The position numbers were made by a program, and so were the translations under genes. The notes below the pieces were generated by a model that saw only the letters and a program-made list of their open reading frames with translations, did not search any database and was not told the DNA's origin. From Scytonema sp035967975 (lineage in GTDB: Bacteria; Cyanobacteriota; Cyanobacteriia; Cyanobacteriales; Nostocaceae), in assembly GCA_035967975.1 (NCBI GenBank), contig JAWQFQ010000014.1, positions 20,705 through 84,704 on the forward strand: a DNA stretch of 64,000 nt. Reading direction: 5' to 3'. The first letter of the stretch is position 1; the number at the start of each line of letters is the position of its first letter. Of the stretch, positions 34,901 to 42,620 are shown piece by piece.

Positions 34901-36394
34901 AGCAGTTCCCAAAGCATTTTGTGTAGCAGCCCATTCATAGGGAAAGGCACTGCGGGTTCTCACTTCTAAAGCCGCAGCAAATGCAGCGATCGCACATTCT
35001 AGATTTTCAGCTTTCTCTCCCCAAATTCTGTTAATGTAAGCAATCCCTAAGTTAATTTGTGTACCTGCCCAATCTTGGGGAAAATCATCGCGAGTAAGGA
35101 TTTGCAGCGCAGCCAAACAAGATGCAATTGCCTGTTCTAAATTCTCCGCTTTATTTCCCTGAATTCTATTAATGTAAGCTTCCCCCAAACTAATTTGTGT
35201 CAAAGCCCAATCTTGAGGAAAATCATCGCGGTTGAAGATTTGGAGTGCAGCCAAGAAATAAGTAAGTGCCTGTTCTAAATTCTCCGCTTTATTTCCCTGA
35301 ATTCTGTCTCTATAAGCATTACCTAAGAGTGCCTGTATGCCTGCCCAATTTTTAGGAAACACCTCACGGGTAAAGACTGTTAGCACTATTTCATAACCAG
35401 TAATAGCAATCTCTATGTTCCTGGCTCTAGAACCCAAGGGAAACTGAGTTAGCAAAATACTAAAATTGCTGATGACTGTAGCTCGTGATTGCGCTTCATC
35501 TGGCTGCGCTTCTGTCAAGTTATTTTTTGCCCAAAGCCGCAACACTTCTACTAAATGTTCATTCAGTTTTTCTATATTCTTTTGCAGAAATGAGTAAACT
35601 ACTTGTGCATCACTATTACTTTCCGAAATTATTTGCAACAATCTTTGCAAGAAAGCTAATTCTACTTCAATTAAAGGAGCTTCAACTTCATCAGGAATCG
35701 ATAAATTGACTCCAGCAATCTCAACCTGAAGTTCCCGCCTTTGCAGTTTGCTAAATTCTTCTGCCGCACCCTCTAAATCCCCAGTAGTGTAACTCAACAT
35801 TCCGCGAGCATAAGTCATCAGTGGTGCTTCAAATTCGGCCAATGCTTCTGGAATGGCTTCTATAGATGATGCTATACGAAACAGTTCTTTCCAGTTTTCC
35901 TGTTTGAATCTCGACTCAAGAGCTTTTGCTAATTCACGATTAACTTGATTGGGTTGACTATGAGCAAGTACTATCCAATGTTGAGGTTGGGTTAAATCTT
36001 TTTCTTCTCCTTCTTCGCTGCCAAATTGCTGTCTTAAATAATGGCTATAAAACTCTGCTAATTTATCTAATTGCTTGTCAAAGCGCTTATCTTCCTTAAG
36101 TTCTGTTAGCAACAGATTTCGCACAGCAACATCCATTTCGTAAAGTTCATAACCTACCTCACGACACAAACGAGACAGAAGTATGCGAGCAACTGCTGTC
36201 CAAGGGGCTTGGGGTACAAAACGCAGCCAAATTTGATAAAGTAAATCTGGTGTAAGTGTTTGTGGAAATGCTGCATGACAAGCCAAGTCTAGATGTGCTC
36301 GATCAAATTTTTGGGCAAATCCTACGACTCGCTCCATAGCTATGTCTAAATTTGTTGCACTTGTTTCACTCATAGTAACTATGACAACATCCAC
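31997..36394 (-). CDS. TPR-CHAT protein of the vWA-MoxR operon, catalytic Cys replaced
   Basis: The 1465-residue protein starts with a helical region (about 1-300) used by vWA-MoxR-linked proteins (HAAFPQTLTPDLLYQIW, YELYEMDVAVRNLLL), followed by about 11 TPR-like units of 46 residues (NLERAIAAFSAALQVYTR type). The CHAT domain (about 1040-1340) keeps H1171 in HFSSHG, but the nucleophile motif reads LSADETAL: D1222 (codon GAT, 32729-32731) stands where SACETG has Cys. A protease role is therefore unlikely without that residue. A further ~110-residue tail has helical YILQNQPELLTAEDR and IALWYETRPHILDAIL. Its start overlaps the vWA gene by 16 bases. Confidence 0.85.
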   Translation of the reverse strand: MDVVIVTMSETSATNLDIAMERVVGFAQKFDRAHLDLACHAAFPQTLTPDLLYQIWLRFVPQAPWTAVARILLSRLCREVGYELYEMDVAVRNLLLTELKEDKRFDKQLDKLAEFYSHYLRQQFGSEEGEEKDLTQPQHWIVLAHSQPNQVNRELAKALESRFKQENWKELFRIASSIEAIPEALAEFEAPLMTYARGMLSYTTGDLEGAAEEFSKLQRRELQVEIAGVNLSIPDEVEAPLIEVELAFLQRLLQIISESNSDAQVVYSFLQKNIEKLNEHLVEVLRLWAKNNLTEAQPDEAQSRATVISNFSILLTQFPLGSRARNIEIAITGYEIVLTVFTREVFPKNWAGIQALLGNAYRDRIQGNKAENLEQALTYFLAALQIFNRDDFPQDWALTQISLGEAYINRIQGNKAENLEQAIASCLAALQILTRDDFPQDWAGTQINLGIAYINRIWGEKAENLECAIAAFAAALEVRTRSAFPYEWAATQNALGTAYISRIKGEKAKNLEYAIATFLSVLEIFTRTSFPQQWALTQNNLGTAYRDRILGERAENLERAIAAFSAALQVYTRSAFPQNWAETQNNLGTAYRDRIIGDRAENLERAIATYSAALQVYTRESFPYHWALTQNNLGTAYRNRIRGDRAENLETAIAAYQAASSVRTREALPLDWAATQNNLGLAYRDRIKGDRTDNIENAIAAFAAALQVRTLEALPYDWAETQNNLATAYCNRILGERAENIELAIACFQDALRVRTIDAFPIDWAETQNNLATAYLNRIRGNKAENLEIAIACLQETLRVYTFDAFPQNYAETLFNMGIAYQKAKQFTSAYNAFKSAATVESLRSEIIFGEETKRKQAQEWNKLYSCMVEVCLELSNIAEAIEYVERSKTRNLVELILERDSETIFPPDVVTQLETYRDEIATGQYQIQNGKAENPKVLAQHLQELRQQHNELQNHYLRVCSGFKFDSFQASLDERIAIIEWFILNDKILAFIVTKRGEVVWQSQPEDREALENWLNQYLQNYDQQKDQWWKSLGEELKKLASILHIEEILTQIPKHCNRLILIPHRFLHLLPLHALPVGESYLIDLFPNGLGYVPSCQLLQLVQTRQRSEFSNLFAIQNPTGDLSYSKIEVESIEQYFTNKNVLVGKTANKTEVIKQLLKSAHCVHFSSHGYFNLNSPLESALILADANISGTIDLSECLTLAEIFNLNLSQCRLVTLSADETALTDFTSVSDEYIGFPSAFIVAGTTSVVGSLWSVNDLSTALLMIKFYQNLYTGSTVAVALSQAQIWLRDITVSELTKWIEENQLLLDATSRMNLRRKFSRSETEEHPFGNPLYWAAFCYIGQMESKMSPYEENILTFVYILQNQPELLTAEDRTDVLKLLATLPDDVEEISNAIALWYETRPHILDAILNVPVEDLDSLRAAGGRRTPITGAESKEMIENSVTQSSKSNQPDSSSSQTKKE

Positions 36395-37596
36395 TGATAG
36401 GGATGCTCCCAGTAAACATAGCGACCGCGTAAAGTGTTAATAGCTGCACTAAGTCCTTCACGGCTCATTTCAAACATTGGCACAAAACGAGCAATTTCAC
36501 CAGCTGTAGTATACTCCCAGCTATCGTTGGGCATGGGATTAAGCCAAGCATAATAATTTACTGATTGCTGAAGCTGTTCAATGAAAAATCGAGTATACTC
36601 GATTCGTCCTGGATTATAGTTACCTCGTGCAGCACCAGCATCGCTAACAATTAGTACGGATGTTTTTTTATCAAGAGATTCTAGAAAGTTCGTTATTAGT
36701 TGAGCTTTCAGCCGAGTTGGGTCACTATAAAGATATTTTTCCGGGTAGTTCTGGAAGTAGTAAACACTGGTTTGCTTAATGTTTCCACCCCGTTTAGCTT
36801 TATCTATTAATTGACGGGAGAGATGATGAAAAGGCACCATTGAGCCGCCTTGATCGACCAGTAATACCAGTTTAACTTGGTTGGTGTAGCGTGACATCAT
36901 CACTGGTTCAGGTAAAATACCGTAGCGACAATTTTTTTCTACCGTACCCGTTACATCTAATTCCTTCAATGTCCCTTCGCGTACTTGACGACGTAGAAAA
37001 CGCCAACCCTGCTTCATCTCTCTGCTAGTTACTGGTAAGTACTCAGCTGATAAATCTGTGGGGTAGTAGTTCATTTCAAAGCTGTTAGGCTGATTGCTGC
37101 GAACTGCTTGAATGACCTGCTCCGGTTCAATTTCTTGCGCTATGTCAACAGGTGGGCTTGGTTCAGCAACTGGTTTTGGAGGCTGAGTTGGTTGATTTTC
37201 AAGCGGTGCTTGATTAGATTCTTCGGAGATAGGTATTGATGTCGAGGAATCAACAGTTGCTTGTGGCTTTGTTAATGAATTTACAGGTTGAGGTGTTTTG
37301 GGTGTTTCGACCGCAGGTTTTACTGGTTCGGTAGTGGAAGATTGATTGATATAAGTTTGGGGTTGAGCTAGCACTTCATCAAAAAGTCGATTGAGCAGAC
37401 GGGCTTCTTGCTCAGATTTTGTCCATAGTGTACAGCACAGGCGCTCTAACGTTTGGCGATCGCCCATACCAAATCCACCTTGCAACGCCTGTAGTGCCAA
37501 CATATAATCTTCAACACCCAAGGGAAAACCGTATGACCGCAATTTTTTAAATAAAATTAACAAAACATTGAGTAAAGGAATTTCAACGGGATTCAT
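36379..37596 (-). CDS. vWA-domain protein of the vWA-MoxR system
   Basis: Residues 1-75 form a helical domain (LLNVLLILFKKLRSYGFPLG, LALQALQGGFG). A Pro/Gln/Thr-rich linker (about 85-155) follows, then a vWA domain with a metal-site motif LLVDQGGSMVPFH (D248, S252; the usual first Ser is Gly250) and IVSDAGAARG later. vWA-MoxR pairs use the ATPase to remodel or load the vWA partner. It overlaps the MoxR gene by 14 bases and the TPR-CHAT gene by 16, which implies strict co-expression. Confidence 0.88.
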   Translation of the reverse strand: MNPVEIPLLNVLLILFKKLRSYGFPLGVEDYMLALQALQGGFGMGDRQTLERLCCTLWTKSEQEARLLNRLFDEVLAQPQTYINQSSTTEPVKPAVETPKTPQPVNSLTKPQATVDSSTSIPISEESNQAPLENQPTQPPKPVAEPSPPVDIAQEIEPEQVIQAVRSNQPNSFEMNYYPTDLSAEYLPVTSREMKQGWRFLRRQVREGTLKELDVTGTVEKNCRYGILPEPVMMSRYTNQVKLVLLVDQGGSMVPFHHLSRQLIDKAKRGGNIKQTSVYYFQNYPEKYLYSDPTRLKAQLITNFLESLDKKTSVLIVSDAGAARGNYNPGRIEYTRFFIEQLQQSVNYYAWLNPMPNDSWEYTTAGEIARFVPMFEMSREGLSAAINTLRGRYVYWEHPYQWMLS

Positions 37597-38530
37597 TTTT
37601 TTCCTCCCGTGGCGGACTTAAATAGTCTCGATAATCTTTCCAAGACTTTAGCAGTATCCCAGCAAACGGAAGTTCACCTTTGAGTTTCTTCAAAACCTCG
37701 TCTTCCGGATATCGTCGCAATATTGTAAACCAGTCAATTAACTCACTAGTACTCACTTTTTTACCAGTTTTCCCGATATCTTTTTCCATCTGCGTTCGCA
37801 GTAGTTGGAAGCGTCTAACTGCTGCTCCTATAACGGCTGGTTGTGAGTCTGGAAAGTGGGCGTTAATAATTTTGACTAATTCAGATTCTTCAGGAAACTT
37901 AATATAGTGGAATAAGCAACGACGTAGGAAAGCATCAGGTAAATCTTTCTCGTCATTGCTGGTAATAAATATAATTGGAGGTTCCTTTGGGTTTGCTTTG
38001 ATTTCCTCTCCCGTTTCTTGAATGGGAAATCGTCCCTCATCTAGCGCTTGAAGTAAGTCGTTGGGGAAGTCAATATCGGCTTTGTCAATTTCATCAATAA
38101 GAACTACAGTACGTTGCGATTTTAAGAGCGAGTTTTGAAAGGCACGACCCAACGGACCCAGCTTGATATAATTTTTAGGGTCATTAACTTTTGAGCGTTT
38201 CTGCTCATCAAGCTGTGCTAATTGGGCATCTTGCAGACGAGCGATCGCATCATAAGTGTAAAAACCATCTTTTGCCCTAGTTGTAGACTGAATATACCAA
38301 GACTCATAAGGTAAGCTGAGTTCATTGGCTACAGCACGAGCCAAGCGAGTTTTACCACAACCTGGTTCTCCCTTGAGCAACAAAGGGCGTTTTTGTAAGA
38401 AAATCGTTAGATTTACTGCCTCAACCAACTCTGGCGAGGGTATGTAAGGTTCACGTCCATCAAGTTCGCGTTCCTGCGATGAGGGTTGCTTTTCGCCTGT
38501 GTAGATGCGAGGTATTATCGAATCTGACAT
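37583..38530 (-). CDS. MoxR-type AAA+ ATPase
   Basis: The 315-residue protein has Walker A GEPGCGKT (54-61), Walker B VVLIDEID (142-149) followed by KADIDFPNDLLQALDEGRF, and the sensor region FITSNDEKDLPDAFLRRC with its arginine finger pair. These are classical MoxR features. It likely acts as a hexameric chaperone or switch for the vWA protein. The start overlaps the iSTAND-like gene by 16 bases and the stop overlaps the vWA gene by 14. Confidence 0.92.
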   Translation of the reverse strand: MSDSIIPRIYTGEKQPSSQERELDGREPYIPSPELVEAVNLTIFLQKRPLLLKGEPGCGKTRLARAVANELSLPYESWYIQSTTRAKDGFYTYDAIARLQDAQLAQLDEQKRSKVNDPKNYIKLGPLGRAFQNSLLKSQRTVVLIDEIDKADIDFPNDLLQALDEGRFPIQETGEEIKANPKEPPIIFITSNDEKDLPDAFLRRCLFHYIKFPEESELVKIINAHFPDSQPAVIGAAVRRFQLLRTQMEKDIGKTGKKVSTSELIDWFTILRRYPEDEVLKKLKGELPFAGILLKSWKDYRDYLSPPREEKNESR

Positions 38531-39681
38531 TGGTCAATTTCCTCCCAACTAACATCAAAATACCTGCAAATCTTTTTATAAACAAGCTCAGGAATGCCCC
38601 ATTCAGTTTCTTTCAACAATTTATCAACAAAATTTCTCTGCTGCATACCAGCAAGTAAATTCTGACGTATTTTTTCATCTTTTACACTATTGTCCAACCA
38701 TTCGTTTAAGTGCTTGCTCGAAAATTTACTTAGCTGACTTAAATATAGGGGATAGCTAGGATAGCTAGGCTCATCCTCAAAGTCCGAAGCTAAACAAGCA
38801 CCTAAACCTTTAGCCCCTAGTTCTTTATGGTTATGTTCAACTAAGAACATTGTCAGGTAAGTATCTTGGTGATTGACTCTATCTACAATTGGTTGCCAAA
38901 AATGCTGAATTAAATCAGTTAGAAATCCTGCTAAGAGATATTCAGGTATATAAAAAATCAAAATCAAATTTTGAGATTGTAAACATTCACGAATTTTATC
39001 TATAATTTGCTCTTGCATATGCAGCGTCATTTTAGGCAGATGATCTGAGCCAAAAAATTCTGGAGCAATTTGTTCCCAAAAATGGGAGATTTCATATCCC
39101 CCATCTAATTTTATCTTTATTTTTCGTCCATTTATGAACTCTGGCAATTTCCGAAATAATCTTTCAATAAAAATTGTTTGTCCGTATCTATCGTCGTAAC
39201 CATTAACTAAAAAGGCGGCTTTTCGCCAACGGTTTTCTTGACAACGTATAGCTTGGATTACATTATTTTCCTGGTCTTTAAAATCAATTTCGATAATTGA
39301 ATTAAAAATTTTGTGTTTCTCAATATGAATTTTCGTTTGATCTGCTTTATCTTTATAGAGATTCTTATAGTTTTTAACCTGGCTTAAGAGGTTATCAAGT
39401 TCTGTCCGTCGTGCATCACCTTCAGAAATACTCAGTTTTAATACTTCTACAAACTTAGGAAATATCCAACCCTCTGTATCATTTTCTCCATCCAAAACAA
39501 TTGCTAACACACATATAACTAAATCTAGAGAGCGATCGCAATTTTTAATATTAAATGATAGATGTTTAAGTCCCTCAATAGGTCTACATAAATTCCGAAG
39601 TTCTTGGGCATTATTATTAGCAAAATAATCGCATTTTAAAAACACATCTTTACATAATTCATATAGTTCTACTGAAACCAT
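38515..39681 (-). CDS. EAD + iSTAND-like protein, first gene of the vWA-MoxR operon
   Basis: Residues 1-105 are a divergent EAD (YELCKDVFLKCDYF, LRNLC, SLDLVICVLAIVL). From about 150 to 330 the protein resembles a STAND P-loop domain that lacks a Walker A lysine: AAFLVNGYDDRYGQTIFIER gives G-Y-D-D-R-Y-G-Q in place of GxxxxGK. This fits the inactive STAND (iSTAND) modules that accompany vWA-MoxR systems. It would couple recognition via the EAD to the MoxR-vWA switch. The iSTAND label is from pattern memory and is moderate. Confidence 0.65.
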   Translation of the reverse strand: MVSVELYELCKDVFLKCDYFANNNAQELRNLCRPIEGLKHLSFNIKNCDRSLDLVICVLAIVLDGENDTEGWIFPKFVEVLKLSISEGDARRTELDNLLSQVKNYKNLYKDKADQTKIHIEKHKIFNSIIEIDFKDQENNVIQAIRCQENRWRKAAFLVNGYDDRYGQTIFIERLFRKLPEFINGRKIKIKLDGGYEISHFWEQIAPEFFGSDHLPKMTLHMQEQIIDKIRECLQSQNLILIFYIPEYLLAGFLTDLIQHFWQPIVDRVNHQDTYLTMFLVEHNHKELGAKGLGACLASDFEDEPSYPSYPLYLSQLSKFSSKHLNEWLDNSVKDEKIRQNLLAGMQQRNFVDKLLKETEWGIPELVYKKICRYFDVSWEEIDQCQIR

Positions 39682-39682
39682 G

Positions 39683-39795
39683 TCACAGTCGATCTCCTAA
39701 AAGATTATACTGTTCCAGCGAGCGCTGATATACATCCAATGCATCCCGATCATTTTTTCTAAATGCTGAAATGTTTGCTCCATCTTCAAGAAACT
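39683..39795 (-). pseudogene. TPR gene remnant upstream of the vWA-MoxR operon
   Basis: The minus-strand frame ends DALDVYQRSLEQYNLLGDRL and then TGA at 39683-39685, which is the last half of a TPR motif and its usual ending. It lies immediately before the ATG of the iSTAND-like gene. A more decayed version of the same piece (QYNLSGD) precedes the TPR-CHAT gene at 57936, so these leaders came from a common ancestor. Confidence 0.6.
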
Positions 39796-39893
39796 AGGTT
39801 TTTATCAACACTAAATGTGATTATACATACATACCAAAAATTTTGTATGAATTTCAAGGCTATTAGTGACTTGTTTCTAATTAAGTTAATTTT

Positions 39894-42569
39894 TTACATA
39901 TTCCTACTGACATAGGGTTGCAGCAGTTCAAACTCTTTTGGGTTGGTGTGCTGGTTATCAGTCAATACTAGAGAATAATCTGGTACAATACTTCTCTGTC
40001 CCCCTTGTAGACGTGCTTCACGAGGCCAAAATATCAAATTACCTTTATTCTCACTCACTTCTACTTTGCCAGCCGTGTAACCATGCAGACGTTGAACTTC
40101 TGTATTTTCCCTAGAGTAGTATTCTAAACCAAAAAGCGAGCGACCTTGCCAAATGCGCCGAGCATCAGCCCCACCTTCTGCATTTTCTCCAGAAAATGCT
40201 TCGTGTAAGTGCCCGCACAGGTGAACTGCAAAGCGCCCATGAGATGTTATTTCCGCTTTTAGATGCCGTTGTGAATCTGGGTTTAACCATCCTGGTGGGT
40301 GATGTGTCAGTAACAGGCAAGCATTATGTTGTTTTGCCCAAGCTGAACCATCGCCGTTGCAGGCTTGATGAAATTGGCGGGGATGAAGTGCCAGCTTACC
40401 TTCATAGTTACCACCAGTTAATTGGAGAAAGCTTGTATTCAAACCCACAATTCCCAGCTTCGCACCTTCCTTTTCAATGGTGGCTGAAAAATCCCCTGGT
40501 AAAGTTCCTGGTTTTAGTTCTTTGGGCTTGAAGGTTTGGTTTTCCCACCATATCATGTAGTTTTCAAATGCTTTTGTAACTACCTGACGATATGGTGACT
40601 CCGCCTCTTCCCAAAACTCTTCCTGTATGTCCGGTAAGTTTAGCCACTGCTGCAAAAGTCGTACCGCAGGATCTTTTTTATTGGGTCTAACTAAATCGTG
40701 ATTGCCTGGTACTGCTAGTAACTTAGGGGATGAACCCAGTTTATCGAAATAATCCCATAGTTCTTTCATGAGTCGATCAAGTGTCTGGAACTCTTGGAGG
40801 CTTCCTTCTTGAGTCAGGTCTCCAGTAAATAAAACTAAGTCCCACGGACCACACTTATCGTGAAGGCGTTTCAAATCTGCGAAGAAGATGTCTCTTACAC
40901 CAGGCCAAAGCCAATGCTGTTCCCTCATACCTTGATGAAGGTCTGTGAGGTGCAACCAACTAAAACTGCATTTCAGGTTTTGCTTTATTTGATTTCCTAG
41001 AGAATTTTGACCACCAGTGTTGATTTTAGAGGTAATATTAACTGGTTTAAAAGCTTGATTAGATATATGGCGGGAAAGTAAAATATTAAGTTCCTCTACC
41101 AGTTCTGCTAAAATTTGATGGTGATCGTCAGCTGGGTCTATTGAGTTTGCGAGTAGACGCAGCAGCATAACTAAGGCATTTTCCTTTGTGTCGTCACGAA
41201 ATTTATCATTTAAGTAACCAATCGCATCCTCCACCAGTTCAGACGGGCTACCAGTTTGCCAATGAGATTGCCAAGGTGTAAGGGGAGAATTTGCTTTAAA
41301 GAAATTTCGTAAGCGTTGAGCGGTGTCAAATTGGTCACAATTCAACAATGCATTACGTAATCTACTGTAGATTTCAGGAGGAATCCCAGGCATATCGTTG
41401 TTTACTGGTTCAGTAGCAATGGTTTCCTGAAGTATAACTTTTAGATGTTGCAGGCGATCGCGTCCCCGTTCTAAGAAGCGCAAATCTGTTTGAATTTGTT
41501 TTTGTAATTTATTTTCGGTATGTTGCAAAAAAATCTGCCATAAATCCAAATCTGTTTCTGGTAATATTTGTAGCTTTTCTAACTTAGCCCTATAATTTTG
41601 TTCGTTAATAGCAATAGTATTTTCATGGTCTTTTATGTCTTCCAGGTAGCGACTATAATCCAAGCCGACTTGTCGTAACTCTGCTTGTAATGGTCTAAGC
41701 TGCCATTGCCTATTTGTTGCTTGAGAAATTTTACTAAAACGTCGCCTGTACTCTGACAATTTGCTATAAAGTTGTTTGGCTCTTTTATCGCACCACCGGG
41801 ATTGATGATAAACATACTGAATTTTATGCCTACACCACAGCAGATATAGTAGAATTTCAGCTACTTTATCCATGTGGTCTGGATTCAGATTTTGGCATTT
41901 AAACCAAACTAAAATATGCAGTTTTTGAGTAGGGTCTGTGTGTGCGCTTTCATATTCAAAAATGGGATTGCCTAGCAGATAACCTATGCCGACTAACTCA
42001 GTTGAATTTCTTTCTGGCAGTATTTGGTTAACACAAGCATCAGCCAAAGCTTGATAATTTTCTTGCGTTTTTATTGGTTGACAAAAAAGCAATAGTGTTT
42101 GTCCAAGGGAAGCTTGTATTTGTGGAGGTAATAGCAGGTTTTGGAGGTTGAGATATCTTAATTCTTGCAGACTCAATTTATCTTTAGAACACAAGGTTAA
42201 ATCGATTGCATAAGTATCATGTAATCGAAAAGGGCAAAGTAAACCCTGAAGTTCTAACTCACTGTTTTGAGAAATTAATCTAAAGTTTAAACTTTCTTCT
42301 TGATTACACAGTAGATTGCTATATTCAACTCCAAGACTATCTTCTGCTTGTGGAAAATATTGACTATCTTGGTAACAAATAAGTCGTTTTTGTAGAGTTT
42401 GTAGTTCTGGTATGTGGAGCTTATTACCCAAATCTATTAACTGTTCCCATAACTGCGATGCTTCTGTAACAGTTGGCTTTAATCCTTGATTGATGCTGTT
42501 TCGCAGATGAAAAGCATAAAGAGTAATACTAGGACTAAGCAGTCCAAAATTCTGGGTTATTTCGTTCAT
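39894..42569 (-). CDS. Coiled-coil module + EAD + calcineurin-like phosphoesterase fusion
   Basis: Residues 1-390 are a family-specific N-terminal domain plus coiled coils (LYSKLSEYRRRFSKIS, DHENTIAINEQNYRAKLEKL). Residues 393-500 are an EAD (MPGIPPEIYSRLRNALLNCD, ENALVMLLRLL). Residues 536-800 are a calcineurin-like metallophosphoesterase: D543-x-H545 (LTDLH), GD 583-584, GNHD 622-625, LLTHHPPGW and CGHLHEAF, so the metal centre is complete. It could hydrolyse nucleic acid, cyclic nucleotide or phosphoprotein. Met393 sits in GAT-ATG-CC like the starts of standalone EAD genes, suggesting a recent fusion. A broken paralogue of the N-terminal part is at 61204-61557. Confidence 0.8.
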   Translation of the reverse strand: MNEITQNFGLLSPSITLYAFHLRNSINQGLKPTVTEASQLWEQLIDLGNKLHIPELQTLQKRLICYQDSQYFPQAEDSLGVEYSNLLCNQEESLNFRLISQNSELELQGLLCPFRLHDTYAIDLTLCSKDKLSLQELRYLNLQNLLLPPQIQASLGQTLLLFCQPIKTQENYQALADACVNQILPERNSTELVGIGYLLGNPIFEYESAHTDPTQKLHILVWFKCQNLNPDHMDKVAEILLYLLWCRHKIQYVYHQSRWCDKRAKQLYSKLSEYRRRFSKISQATNRQWQLRPLQAELRQVGLDYSRYLEDIKDHENTIAINEQNYRAKLEKLQILPETDLDLWQIFLQHTENKLQKQIQTDLRFLERGRDRLQHLKVILQETIATEPVNNDMPGIPPEIYSRLRNALLNCDQFDTAQRLRNFFKANSPLTPWQSHWQTGSPSELVEDAIGYLNDKFRDDTKENALVMLLRLLANSIDPADDHHQILAELVEELNILLSRHISNQAFKPVNITSKINTGGQNSLGNQIKQNLKCSFSWLHLTDLHQGMREQHWLWPGVRDIFFADLKRLHDKCGPWDLVLFTGDLTQEGSLQEFQTLDRLMKELWDYFDKLGSSPKLLAVPGNHDLVRPNKKDPAVRLLQQWLNLPDIQEEFWEEAESPYRQVVTKAFENYMIWWENQTFKPKELKPGTLPGDFSATIEKEGAKLGIVGLNTSFLQLTGGNYEGKLALHPRQFHQACNGDGSAWAKQHNACLLLTHHPPGWLNPDSQRHLKAEITSHGRFAVHLCGHLHEAFSGENAEGGADARRIWQGRSLFGLEYYSRENTEVQRLHGYTAGKVEVSENKGNLIFWPREARLQGGQRSIVPDYSLVLTDNQHTNPKEFELLQPYVSRNM

Positions 42570-42620
42570 GATTTGGGCATATTTTACCGATAATCTTAGG
42601 TGTATATTATCGATATTTCG

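Noticed and set aside
36600..36910. vWA protein as inactive because the metal-site motif is DQGGS rather than DxSxS
   Set aside because: Gly in the first Ser place occurs in this MoxR-linked group as I recall it, and the Asp and second Ser are kept, so loss of metal binding is not supported.
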